DNA of 49,640 nt. Origin: Flavobacterium psychrophilum. Lineage in GTDB: Bacteria; Bacteroidota; Bacteroidia; Flavobacteriales; Flavobacteriaceae. The translations under genes and the position numbers were made by a program. The notes below the pieces were generated by a model. That model searched no databases. It had not been told where the DNA came from and saw only the letters and a program-made list of their open reading frames with translations. Below, one piece after another: positions 25,744-34,244 of the stretch (positions are counted from its first letter, which is position 1; each line of letters opens with the position of its first letter). The stretch spans positions 1 through 49,640 of the forward strand of contig CAMBOW010000005.1 of the NCBI GenBank assembly GCA_945869365.1, read 5' to 3'.

Positions 25744-27015
25744 ATGACTGCAGACTTACTACTCGGATTGCAATGGGGCGATGAAGGAAAAGGAAAAATC
25801 GTTGACGTACTCACTTCCAATTACGATATTATTGCTCGTTTTCAAGGCGGACCAAATGCCGGACATACGCTAGAATTTGACGGCATCAAACACGTGTTGC
25901 GCACCATTCCCTCGGGGATTTTTCATCCCAACTCCATCAACATTATTGGCAACGGCGTCGTGATTGATCCAGTAGTTTTCAGCACAGAGATTGACGGCTT
26001 GGCCAAGTTCAATCTTGACATCACCAAAAAATTATTTATTTCCCGCAAGGCTCACCTGATATTACCTACGCACCGTTTGCTCGACGCCGCCTCAGAAGCG
26101 GCCAAAGGAAAAGCCAAAATTGGATCAACCCTAAAAGGAATTGGCCCAACCTATATGGACAAAACGGGACGAAACGGGATTCGAGTGGGTGACATTGAAC
26201 TTCCTGATTTTCAAGAACGATACCGTGCACTTGCCGACAAACACGAAGCCATGATTTCCTATTATGAAGTGGCCATTCAATACAACTTACAAGAACTTGA
26301 AGCCGAATTTTTTACGGCCATCGAAGAACTCAAAAAATTGACATTCATCGACAGTGAAGAATACTTGTTTCAGGCGCAAAAAGCGGGCAAATCCATTTTG
26401 TGCGAAGGCGCGCAAGGATCCTTACTCGATGTAGATTTTGGCACCTACCCGTTTGTCACTTCTTCTAATACAACAGCTGCGGGAGCCTGTACTGGCTTGG
26501 GAATTGCACCCAATAAAATCAAAGAAGTATACGGAATTTTTAAAGCCTATACCACTCGTGTGGGCAGCGGACCATTTCCTACAGAAGACTTTGAAGAAGC
26601 CGGCGATGTGATGGCCAAAGTAGGCAACGAATTTGGTTCGGTAACCGGGCGCAAAAGACGTTGTGGTTGGCTCGATTTAGTAGCCTTGAAATATGCAGTG
26701 CAAATCAATGGGGTAACGCAACTCATGATGATGAAAGGTGATGTGCTTTCTGGTTTTGAAACCTTAAAAGTGTGTACGGCTTATCAATACAACGGCCAAG
26801 AAATTGCACACTTGCCCTACACCATCGAACCCGAAAACGTGACTCCGGTGTATACCGAATTCAAAGGGTGGAAAGCCGATCTTACGGGAATGCACAGCTA
26901 CGAAGAACTGCCAGCTGAACTCAAAGCGTACATCGCGTTTATAGAAGCTGAACTAGGCGTTCCGATTAAAATTGTATCGGTAGGTCCTGACAGAAAACAA
27001 ACCATAACCAAATAA
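25744..27015 (+). CDS. purA: adenylosuccinate synthetase
   Basis: Converts IMP, aspartate and GTP to adenylosuccinate, the first committed step to AMP. The length of 423 residues is normal. Motifs are the GTP loop GLQWGDEGKGKIVD, the IMP/aspartate loop GGPNAGHTL, GIGPTYMDKTGRNGIRVGD, the switch-like ILCEGAQGSLLDVDFGTYPFVTSSNTTAAGACTGLG, and the aspartate-binding VTGRKRRCGWLD. The C-terminus SVGPDRKQTI is complete. A hairpin with a T tail follows 7 nt after the stop. Confidence 0.98.
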   Translation: MTADLLLGLQWGDEGKGKIVDVLTSNYDIIARFQGGPNAGHTLEFDGIKHVLRTIPSGIFHPNSINIIGNGVVIDPVVFSTEIDGLAKFNLDITKKLFISRKAHLILPTHRLLDAASEAAKGKAKIGSTLKGIGPTYMDKTGRNGIRVGDIELPDFQERYRALADKHEAMISYYEVAIQYNLQELEAEFFTAIEELKKLTFIDSEEYLFQAQKAGKSILCEGAQGSLLDVDFGTYPFVTSSNTTAAGACTGLGIAPNKIKEVYGIFKAYTTRVGSGPFPTEDFEEAGDVMAKVGNEFGSVTGRKRRCGWLDLVALKYAVQINGVTQLMMMKGDVLSGFETLKVCTAYQYNGQEIAHLPYTIEPENVTPVYTEFKGWKADLTGMHSYEELPAELKAYIAFIEAELGVPIKIVSVGPDRKQTITK

Positions 27016-27022
27016 CAACCCA

Positions 27023-27052
27023 ACGCTTTGAGAAATCAAGGCGTTTTTTTTC
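27023..27052 (+). terminator. hairpin with T tail after purA, at the nhaA start
   Basis: A 9-bp stem (27023-27031 with 27036-27044, one G-U), GAAA loop and then eight T. It is a textbook terminator for purA but ends only a few bases before the nhaA ATG at 27056, so it also occupies the nhaA leader. Confidence 0.8.
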
Positions 27053-27055
27053 TAG

Positions 27056-28189
27056 ATGAGAGCAACAAAGGTATTTACCGAATTCTTCAACAACGAAAAA
27101 GCCAGCGGTTTGCTGCTCATTGCGGTTACCCTGATTTCGCTTTTTTTGGCCAATTCCGTATTTCAGGAGTCGTATATCCACTTTTGGAAAATGTCCCTTG
27201 GGAGCCACAGCTTGGTGGAGTGGATCAACGACGGACTCATGGCTATTTTTTTCTTGCTCATTGGGCTCGAATTAGAACGCGAAATATATGCCGGAGAATT
27301 GTCCAACCTCAAAAAAGCCAGCCTGCCTTTGTTTGGCGCCTTGGGTGGCATGTTGGTTCCCGCCGGAATTTATTTGGCGTTCAATTGGGGAACTGCTGCG
27401 CAATCGGGAGCGGGTATTCCCATGGCAACCGATATTGCATTTGCAGTAGGCGCCTTGTCATTATTGGGAAAAAAAGTACCCACCTCACTCAAAATATTTC
27501 TTACCGCCCTCGCCGTAGTCGACGACTTGGGTGCCATACTCGTGATTGCTATTTTTTACACCAAAAGTTTGGCCTTCTTTAATTTGGCCATTGCGCTAGC
27601 AATTTTTGGGGGGTTATTGGTGTGTAACCGCTTGCGTATTCATTCCTTTTGGCCCTATGCAATTGGCGGAATTGCGATGTGGTATTTTATGCTGCATTCG
27701 GGCATCCACGCCACCATTGCTGGGGTATTGCTGGCCTTTGCCATTCCATTCGGAAAAGGCGATAAAAGCAGCTTATCTATCAAACTTCAACACCATTTGC
27801 ATTGGCCTGTAGGCTTTCTTATTTTGCCCTTATTCGCCTTGGCCAACACAGCTTTACCTTTGGGCGGTGCTATCGGAGAGGCCTTATTGAATTCGTATAG
27901 TATTGGGATTGTTTTAGGATTACTTATTGGGAAACCTTTGGGGATTTTTCTATTTGCCTACATTTCCACCAAACTCGGATACTGTAGTTTGCCCCACGAC
28001 ATCCAATGGAAACACCTCTTGGGCGCAGGAATGCTGGGCGGAATCGGGTTTACCATGTCTATTTTTATTAGCCTATTGGCGTTTCAAAACGAGGCCAATA
28101 TTGAAGGCGCCAAAATTGCAATTTTATTGGCTTCAACCGCAGCTGGTATCTTGGGCTTTTTGTTTTTGAAGCGCAGTTTTTCCAAGTAA
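27056..28189 (+). CDS. nhaA: Na+/H+ antiporter NhaA
   Basis: Inner-membrane antiporter (377 residues, about 12 segments) that exports sodium in exchange for protons. The paired aspartates of the ion site are in ALAVVDDLGAILVIAIFY. Other conserved parts are GLELEREIYAGEL, IPMATDIAFAVGAL (second essential Asp) and GIGFTMSIFISLLAF in the last helices. The ATG at 27056 gives the N-terminus MRATKVFTEFFNNEKASGLLL, which fits the family. It starts 4 nt after the T tail of the purA terminator, so expression depends on readthrough or a promoter inside purA. Confidence 0.96.
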   Translation: MRATKVFTEFFNNEKASGLLLIAVTLISLFLANSVFQESYIHFWKMSLGSHSLVEWINDGLMAIFFLLIGLELEREIYAGELSNLKKASLPLFGALGGMLVPAGIYLAFNWGTAAQSGAGIPMATDIAFAVGALSLLGKKVPTSLKIFLTALAVVDDLGAILVIAIFYTKSLAFFNLAIALAIFGGLLVCNRLRIHSFWPYAIGGIAMWYFMLHSGIHATIAGVLLAFAIPFGKGDKSSLSIKLQHHLHWPVGFLILPLFALANTALPLGGAIGEALLNSYSIGIVLGLLIGKPLGIFLFAYISTKLGYCSLPHDIQWKHLLGAGMLGGIGFTMSIFISLLAFQNEANIEGAKIAILLASTAAGILGFLFLKRSFSK

Positions 28190-28265
28190 ATTCCGATTGA
28201 TAATTAATTGTAAAATACCGTCCTCCTTGGGTGGATTTTCTTAAATTTGGCCAAAATTCCAACTT

Positions 28266-29912
28266 TTGAAAAACGCAGTTGTTTGTATTGTATTGACTTT
28301 CCTACTTGGCTTTTCGCAAAAGGGTTGGACACAAGAAGCCAAGAAAATTGTCATTGAATATGCCGATTTTGCCGACGTGAACCAAACCGAAATTCCCGAT
28401 GCCTTGCTGCTTTCTGGCCACGTGCGAATGAACCACGAAGGCGTGCGGTTTTTGTGCAACAAAGCCTATTACTTTCAAAAAGAAAATTACGTGAAAGCTT
28501 TTGGTGAGGTGCAAATGATACAAGGCGACACCTTATTCATGAACAGCAAATACGCCGAATACAACGGCAACGTGAAGCAAGCCTACGCCACCGGAAAGGT
28601 GAACCTGCGCTCACCCGATATGAATCTCGCTACTGATACGCTGCGGTTTGACCGAAACAGCCAGCAGGCCTATTACACCTGCAACGGCGTGATTACCAAC
28701 CGCGAAAACGTGTTGAAAAGCAAATCGGGACGCTATTATGTAGGCGAGAAAAAATTTCAATTTCTCACGGCTGTTACGTTAACCAATCCCAAGTATGTGG
28801 TGAAATCCAACCACTTGGACTATTACAACAATTCGGGACATTCCTATTTGTTTGGGCCATCGACCATAACCAGCAAAGAAAATTTTATTTATACTGAAAA
28901 AGGCTTCTACGACAGCCGAAAAAATGTAGGCCACTTTTTGCGCAAATCCTACATCAAATACAAAGACCGCCGCATTGAAGGCGATAGTTTGTTTTATAAC
29001 CGCACCAAGGAATTTGCCTCGGCTTCCCGCAATGTAAAAATCACGGATTCCATCAACAAAGGGATCGTAAAAGGCCATTATGCCGAACTCTACAAACAAA
29101 AGGATTCTATGTTTGTCACCAAACGCGCGGTAGCTATCAATTTGGTGGAAAATGACTCCATTTACATCCACGGAAAACTACTCATGGTAACCGGCAAGCC
29201 CAACGAACGCGTGGTACGCGCCTACCCCAACGCCCGATTTTTCAAAAAAGATTTGAGTGGCAAATGCGATTCGATTCATTCCAGCCAAAAAACTAACCTC
29301 ACCCAGCTGATCGGCAAACCCATCTTGTGGAATTTTGACAACCAAATGACCGGTGATGTGATGCACCTGATTGGCAACGACAAAACCGAAAAACTCGATT
29401 CCTTAAAAGTACTCAACAATGCGTTTATTGCATCTCGGGATACGCTAGGAACGGGCTATAATCAAGTGAAAGGCGTAAACTTATTTGGCAAATTCAAAGA
29501 CAATAAACTCTACGAAGTCGATGTGATCAAAAATACCGAAGTGCTGTATTTTTTGCGCAATGACCAAAAAGAGCTCATTGGCATCAACAAAAATGTGAGC
29601 AGCCGCATCAACATGACCATGGAGGGCAACACCATCAACACGATGACCTTTTTTACCGATGTAGATGGCGATATTTATCCCGAAAATGAATTACCCGAAA
29701 ACGCGCGAAAACTCAAAGGCTTTATTTGGAGAGAAGACGAGCGCATCCTAGACCAAGAATGTATTTTTCCCGACGAAGAAAACATAGAAAACGAACGTTT
29801 AATCAATTTGCACAAAGCCGAACTGGCCAAAGAAAATGTGCCGATGAAAATTCGCAAGGAGACCCTAAACTTCGACAAGAACAACCCCAAACCAAACCCT
29901 GCAGTAAAGTAA
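28266..29912 (+). CDS. OstA-like (LptA/LptD N-terminal-like) outer-membrane biogenesis protein
   Basis: A 548-residue exported protein with a signal peptide at about 1-23 (cleavage near WTQEA). The first 200 residues have the OstA repeat pattern (YADFADVNQTEIPDALLLSGHVRMNHEGVRFLCNKAYYFQKENYVKAFGEVQMIQGDTLFMNSKYAEYNGN), the beta-taco fold that binds lipid A in LptA and the periplasmic part of LptD. The rest is more diverged beta repeats. There is no C-terminal barrel, so it is not full LptD. The start is TTG at 28266; no ATG lies before the signal peptide. The aminotransferase gene follows after 9 nt. Confidence 0.82.
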   Translation: MKNAVVCIVLTFLLGFSQKGWTQEAKKIVIEYADFADVNQTEIPDALLLSGHVRMNHEGVRFLCNKAYYFQKENYVKAFGEVQMIQGDTLFMNSKYAEYNGNVKQAYATGKVNLRSPDMNLATDTLRFDRNSQQAYYTCNGVITNRENVLKSKSGRYYVGEKKFQFLTAVTLTNPKYVVKSNHLDYYNNSGHSYLFGPSTITSKENFIYTEKGFYDSRKNVGHFLRKSYIKYKDRRIEGDSLFYNRTKEFASASRNVKITDSINKGIVKGHYAELYKQKDSMFVTKRAVAINLVENDSIYIHGKLLMVTGKPNERVVRAYPNARFFKKDLSGKCDSIHSSQKTNLTQLIGKPILWNFDNQMTGDVMHLIGNDKTEKLDSLKVLNNAFIASRDTLGTGYNQVKGVNLFGKFKDNKLYEVDVIKNTEVLYFLRNDQKELIGINKNVSSRINMTMEGNTINTMTFFTDVDGDIYPENELPENARKLKGFIWREDERILDQECIFPDEENIENERLINLHKAELAKENVPMKIRKETLNFDKNNPKPNPAVK

Positions 29913-29921
29913 TTTACCCAT

Positions 29922-31112
29922 ATGGAACAACCCATAAATCAAGATTTTTTACGCTATCAAGCCCAAACCTCGCCCTATCCGCTGGGCATGGAAGTGGCTT
30001 ATGCCAAAGGATCCTATATTTATGACCGCAACCAAAAACCCTATTTGGATTTTGTAGCCGGCGTTTCGGCTTGTGCGTTGGGACACCAACATCCGCGAGT
30101 GAATGATGCCATCAAAAAACAATTGGACAGCTACTCACACGTGATGGTCTATGGCGAATATGCCCAAGGCCCGGCGGTGGAATATTGCAAATTATTGGCC
30201 CAACTTTTGCCCGAGCCGTTAAACAAAGTATACTTAGTCAATTCGGGAACTGAAGCCTGCGAAGGTGCACTCAAATTGGCCCGACGCGTGACCGGTCGCA
30301 AGCAACTCATTTCTTGCTACAACGCCTACCACGGCAATACCATGGGCGCCATGAGTGTGATGGGGTTTGAAGAACGCAAAACACCGTTTTTACCGCTCTT
30401 GGAGGATGTGGATTTTATTACGTTTAATAACGAAGCCGACATCCAAAAAATTACTACCCAAACCGCAGGCATTATTTTAGAAAGCATACAAGGCGGCGCC
30501 GGATTTATACAGCCCGAAAACGACTTTTTGCGCAAAATACGCCAACGTTGCGACGAGGTGGGCGCACTACTCATCATTGACGAAATTCAACCCGGTTTTG
30601 GTCGTACGGGAAAACTATTTGGCTTTGAACATTTTAGTATTGTTCCCGACATTATCATCGTGGGCAAAGGCATGGGCGGCGGCATGCCCGTTGGTGCTTT
30701 TATTGCCAGCGAAGCCCATATGGATTTGTTGAGCCACAGCCCCAAATTGGGACACATTACCACCTTTGGCGGACATCCCGTAATTGCCGCCGCTTGTTTG
30801 GCCACCTTGCAAGAAATTACCGAAACCCAACTCATGGAACAAGCACTCGAAAAAGAACAACTGTTCCGTTCGCTTTTACAACATCCGCTAATTACCGAAA
30901 TACGCGGCCGAGGCCTCATGCTAGCAGCGATGATGCCCAGTGCCGAAATAACCAACAAAGCCATTTTGGCCTGCCAAGAACGCGGCTTAATTTTATTTTG
31001 GCTCCTCTTTGAAGGCAAAGCCATCCGCATTACCCCACCACTCACGATTTCTGAATCAGAAATTCAAAAAGGTTGTAAAATCTTGTTGGAGGTGTTGGAT
31101 AGTTTAGTTTAG
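29922..31112 (+). CDS. class III pyridoxal-phosphate aminotransferase
   Basis: A 396-residue PLP enzyme of the ornithine/acetylornithine aminotransferase group. Visible motifs are FVAGVSACALGHQHPRV, VNSGTEACEGALKLARRVTGR, the Asp in LLIIDEIQPGFGRTGKLFG that contacts the cofactor ring, and the Schiff-base Lys in PDIIIVGKGMGGGMPVGAF. TTFGGHPVIAAA supplies the phosphate-binding Thr. Databases usually call this type aspartate aminotransferase family protein; ornithine, lysine or another omega-amine could be the substrate. There is no arginine-biosynthesis neighbour. It shares a probable transcript with the OstA-like gene. Confidence 0.9.
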   Translation: MEQPINQDFLRYQAQTSPYPLGMEVAYAKGSYIYDRNQKPYLDFVAGVSACALGHQHPRVNDAIKKQLDSYSHVMVYGEYAQGPAVEYCKLLAQLLPEPLNKVYLVNSGTEACEGALKLARRVTGRKQLISCYNAYHGNTMGAMSVMGFEERKTPFLPLLEDVDFITFNNEADIQKITTQTAGIILESIQGGAGFIQPENDFLRKIRQRCDEVGALLIIDEIQPGFGRTGKLFGFEHFSIVPDIIIVGKGMGGGMPVGAFIASEAHMDLLSHSPKLGHITTFGGHPVIAAACLATLQEITETQLMEQALEKEQLFRSLLQHPLITEIRGRGLMLAAMMPSAEITNKAILACQERGLILFWLLFEGKAIRITPPLTISESEIQKGCKILLEVLDSLV

Positions 31113-31120
31113 TTTCAGGT

Positions 31121-31382
31121 TTCACAAAATAAATAGTTCCGCTTCGTTATAGTACTCAGATTTTTGTTTCAAGTTTCAAGTTTAAGGTTTCAGGAAATGA
31201 ATAGTTCCGCTTCGCTAAAGTGTTTAAAATTTGTTTCAGGTTTCAAGTTTTAGGTTTCACAAAATAAATAGTTCCGCTTCGCTATAGTAATTTATATTTA
31301 ATTGTACTTAGTATAATTCTCACAACTTGAAACCTTAAACCTCAAAATTGGCGCAAGCCAACTCAACTTGAAACCTGAAACA
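31121..31382 (+). repeat. composite intergenic element, copy B with partial tandem copies
   Basis: Explains most of the 375-bp gap before the TPR gene. Three tandem units each hold GTTTCAGGTTTCA-like DNA followed by AATAGTTCCGCTTCGCTATA or a close variant (motif starts near 31132, 31198 and 31266). The last unit continues through AATTTATATTTAATT, CTTAGTATAATTCTCACAACTTGAAACC and GGCGCAAGCCAAC to CTTGAAACCTGAAAC. The last unit matches copy A at 24922-25094 in inverse orientation. Confidence 0.8.
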
Positions 31383-31487
31383 ACTCGAGAGCCTTTGTTA
31401 ATTATTTTGTTCACAACAATTCTCTAAACGGCCCGTTTTAGGATAAAGTAGCCTTACTTTTAAGGTGCCCAACAAAAAGCGAATCTT

Positions 31488-32888
31488 ATGCCTATAAGCG
31501 ACGAAGAAGAAGCACACAATATTTCCTTGTCTCGATTTGAATCGATGTTGAAAACCAACAAGGTATTCTTTTTTGATTCGGAGGAATTTGAAGAAATTAT
31601 CTTGCATTACTTAGATATTGGCAAAACTACTTTAGCTAAAAAAGCACTCAAATTGGCTTTAGATCAGCACCCACGATCCACCGGATTAAAATTGGTTCAG
31701 GTAGAAATGTTGATCTTTGAAGACAAACTCGACCAGGCCGAGAAAATGCTCAATGACTTGTATGCCATTGAACCGCAAAACGAAGAAATTTACATCCAAA
31801 AAGCCAACATTTACTCCAAACGTGACCAGCACGAAAAGGCTGTAGAGCTCCTAAAAACGGCCTTGCAATACACCGATGATTTTGCGGATGTCTACAATTT
31901 AATTGGCATGGAATATTTGTTTATGGACCAATTGGAATTGGCCAAAGAAAATTTCATCAGCTGTTTGGAAGAAGACTTCGAAGACCAATCGGCCTTGTAT
32001 AATGTGGTGTATTGTTTTGAGTTTTTAGACCAAAGCCAAGCGGCTATAGATTATTTGATGAACTACATTGAACAAAATCCCTACAGTGAAATCGCTTGGC
32101 ACCAGGTGGGGCGCCTCAACTACGGGCTCAAAAAATACGAAGAAGCATTATATGCTTTTGATTATGCCACCCTTATAGATGAGGCCTTTTTGGGCGCTTT
32201 TATGGAGCAAGCCAAAACCTTGGAGCGTCTCAAACGTTATGATGAAGCAATAGAATGCTATACGCGTACCATTGAGCTAGATGATCCAACTTCATATGCC
32301 TTACTGCGCATTGGGAAATGCCATGAAAAATTAGGACATAAAAAATTGGCGCTTGAGTTTTTTACCAAAACAGTGCACGAAGATCCCTTATTAGACAAAG
32401 GCTGGATAGCCATTACTGATTTTTATGTACGCCAAAAAAACTTCCAAAAAGCGTTACATTATGCAAACAAAGCCTTACATATTGACAACCAAAACCGATT
32501 TTATTGGAAGCGCTATGCGGCAATTAATAAAGAATTAAATTTCTTTGAAGAAGCCGAGTTTGGCTATCGCAAAGCGGTAGAATTTGGCGATTACCAATTA
32601 GACACCTGGTTGTTTTGGGTAGATTTATTGCAATTCTTGGGCGAATTTGATAGCGCTATTACTACGCTTTTGCAAGCTGCCGAATATTTCCCAGAAGCCT
32701 TTGAAATTGAATACCGCTTAGCCGGCTTGTATTATATGTTACTAGAAACCGAAAAAGGGCAATTTCATTTAAGCAATGGTCTTCGACTAAGCTTCAAAAA
32801 CCACACACTTATTCAAGAACTTTTTCCGGTAGTTTGGTTACAAAAAAAAGTGCAAAATCAAATTAAAAAATACCCAACCCAACCCTAA
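31488..32888 (+). CDS. tetratricopeptide-repeat protein
   Basis: A 466-residue soluble protein made almost entirely of TPR units from about residue 35 to 440, for example AEKMLNDLYAIEPQNEEIYIQKANIYSKRDQHEKAVELL and YDEAIECYTRTIELDDPTSYALLRIGKCHEKLGHKKLALEFF. It has no signal peptide or enzymatic domain. Such flavobacterial cytoplasmic TPR proteins probably act as scaffolds, but the partner is unknown. The N-terminus (MPISDEEEAHNISLSRFESMLKTNKVFFFDSEEFEEII) is well conserved in my experience of the phylum. aroE follows after 16 nt. A TACTTTTA sequence near 31451 may be the -7 box. Confidence 0.88.
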   Translation: MPISDEEEAHNISLSRFESMLKTNKVFFFDSEEFEEIILHYLDIGKTTLAKKALKLALDQHPRSTGLKLVQVEMLIFEDKLDQAEKMLNDLYAIEPQNEEIYIQKANIYSKRDQHEKAVELLKTALQYTDDFADVYNLIGMEYLFMDQLELAKENFISCLEEDFEDQSALYNVVYCFEFLDQSQAAIDYLMNYIEQNPYSEIAWHQVGRLNYGLKKYEEALYAFDYATLIDEAFLGAFMEQAKTLERLKRYDEAIECYTRTIELDDPTSYALLRIGKCHEKLGHKKLALEFFTKTVHEDPLLDKGWIAITDFYVRQKNFQKALHYANKALHIDNQNRFYWKRYAAINKELNFFEEAEFGYRKAVEFGDYQLDTWLFWVDLLQFLGEFDSAITTLLQAAEYFPEAFEIEYRLAGLYYMLLETEKGQFHLSNGLRLSFKNHTLIQELFPVVWLQKKVQNQIKKYPTQP

Positions 32889-32904
32889 TTATTGCCTACA
32901 CGCC

Positions 32905-33645
32905 ATGCAAAAAAAAATAGTTGGGTTGTTGGGAAAACACCTTGAACACTCCTTTTCAAAAAAATACTTTACAGATAAATTTGCCGCCAAAGGCATTACA
33001 GATTTTGAATACGAGAATTTTCCGCTCTCTTCCCTTACTGATTTCGAAGCACTTTGGAATCAAAACCCAGAACTGTTGGGCTTAAATGTTACCCTTCCTT
33101 ATAAACAAACAATCATTCCCTATTTAGCCAAACTAAACTCCCACGCCAGAAGTATTGGGGCGGTTAATGTAATTAAAAAACGAAGCGACGGAACCCTAAA
33201 AGGCTACAACACAGACTACTATGGCTTTATGAAATCACTATTGCCTTTGTTGGAACCACACCATAAAAAAGCCCTGGTATTGGGAACAGGCGGAGCGTCA
33301 AAAGCGGTGCAATATGCCTTGAAAGAATTACAAATTTCCTACAAAGTGGTTTCCAGAACACCCAAACGCTTGCAGTTAAGTTATGCTAAACTCACAAAAA
33401 AGGTCCTTTCCGACTATCTCATTGTGATCAACTGCACCCCGCTTGGAACCAGTCCGAATACAGCTGAATTTCCCGATATTCCTTATGAATTCTTAGGCGC
33501 ACAACACGTTGCCTTTGACCTCATCTACAACCCCGAAGAAACAGCCTTTTTAAGCAAAGCAAAAGCACAAGGCGCCGTAATAAAAAACGGCTACGAAATG
33601 TTAGTATTGCAGGCCGATGCGAGTTGGAAAATATGGAAAAAATAA
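32905..33645 (+). CDS. aroE: shikimate dehydrogenase
   Basis: Reduces 3-dehydroshikimate with NADPH in aromatic amino acid synthesis. The protein has 246 residues, shorter than the 272 of E. coli but normal for flavobacteria. The substrate domain has SFSKKYF (shikimate-binding Ser), NVTLPYKQ with the catalytic Lys, and GYNTDYYGF with the catalytic Asp. The NADPH domain has VLGTGGASKAVQYAL and VVSRTPKR, then NCTPLGTSPN and the late NGYEMLVLQA. It converges on the small gene at 33675 with a 29-nt gap and no obvious terminator. Confidence 0.96.
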   Translation: MQKKIVGLLGKHLEHSFSKKYFTDKFAAKGITDFEYENFPLSSLTDFEALWNQNPELLGLNVTLPYKQTIIPYLAKLNSHARSIGAVNVIKKRSDGTLKGYNTDYYGFMKSLLPLLEPHHKKALVLGTGGASKAVQYALKELQISYKVVSRTPKRLQLSYAKLTKKVLSDYLIVINCTPLGTSPNTAEFPDIPYEFLGAQHVAFDLIYNPEETAFLSKAKAQGAVIKNGYEMLVLQADASWKIWKK

Positions 33646-33674
33646 AATAAAAAACTTTTCACGTTGATTTTTGG

Positions 33675-34043
33675 CTAGTGTATTTTTACCGGTGGCTTGC
33701 GCAAATTAACTTGTTTGGCTTGTCTGTCGGCTTCTTGTTTCTGAAAGATTTCAAATTGTTCCGGGCTTAGCATCGATTTGATTTCGGCTTCTCTTTGAGA
33801 CGATAAAATTATTTTTTTTTGTTTTTTTTCTTCGGGTGTTAATACACTTCGTCTCAATTCACCCAGCAAAGTCGCATAGCGTTTTATGATTTCGCGGTAA
33901 GGCGTTTGTTGCTCTTTGGTGAGTTGCAACGGGTCTTGAACAACCGGCACCGGAGCTGGTGTTGTGGCCGGATTTTCTTGGGCAGAAACAGATCGTACGT
34001 TAAATAAAGTAGATAGCAAAAAAATAAAAAGTACAATTTTCAT
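33675..34043 (-). CDS. small exported protein, Spy/CpxP-like
   Basis: A 122-residue protein with a signal peptide (about 1-21, cut near VSAQE), a Pro-rich linker (ATTPAPVPVVQDP), then helices rich in charged residues. LTKEQQTPYREII and LTPEEKKQKK, followed by LSPEQFEIFQK, recall the LTxxQ repeats of Spy/CpxP-like periplasmic chaperones and stress sensors. Flavobacteria often encode such proteins. There is no partner sensor kinase nearby. Function is inferred only from the repeat pattern. Confidence 0.65.
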   Translation of the reverse strand: MKIVLFIFLLSTLFNVRSVSAQENPATTPAPVPVVQDPLQLTKEQQTPYREIIKRYATLLGELRRSVLTPEEKKQKKIILSSQREAEIKSMLSPEQFEIFQKQEADRQAKQVNLRKPPVKIH

Positions 34044-34244
34044 AGGTGTTACAACTAAAAATTTGAATGGCTAATGTACAACTTCAATCAAAAAAATCCA
34101 ATACTTTAACACCTTCAAAAAAGTATAAATAAAGTGGCTAAAAATCAAGCAGGTAGGGCGAATTTCTAGCCGAAACCTTTTGAATATTAGTGTTGGTTTA
34201 CTATCTTTCGCCCTCAAAATAGTAGAAACCTTACACATGTAACG

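Noticed and set aside
31121..31382. Possible CRISPR array because of regularly repeated GTTTCA units
   Set aside because: Units share their whole length including the would-be spacers, repeats vary in sequence, ends are inverted, and no cas genes are near.
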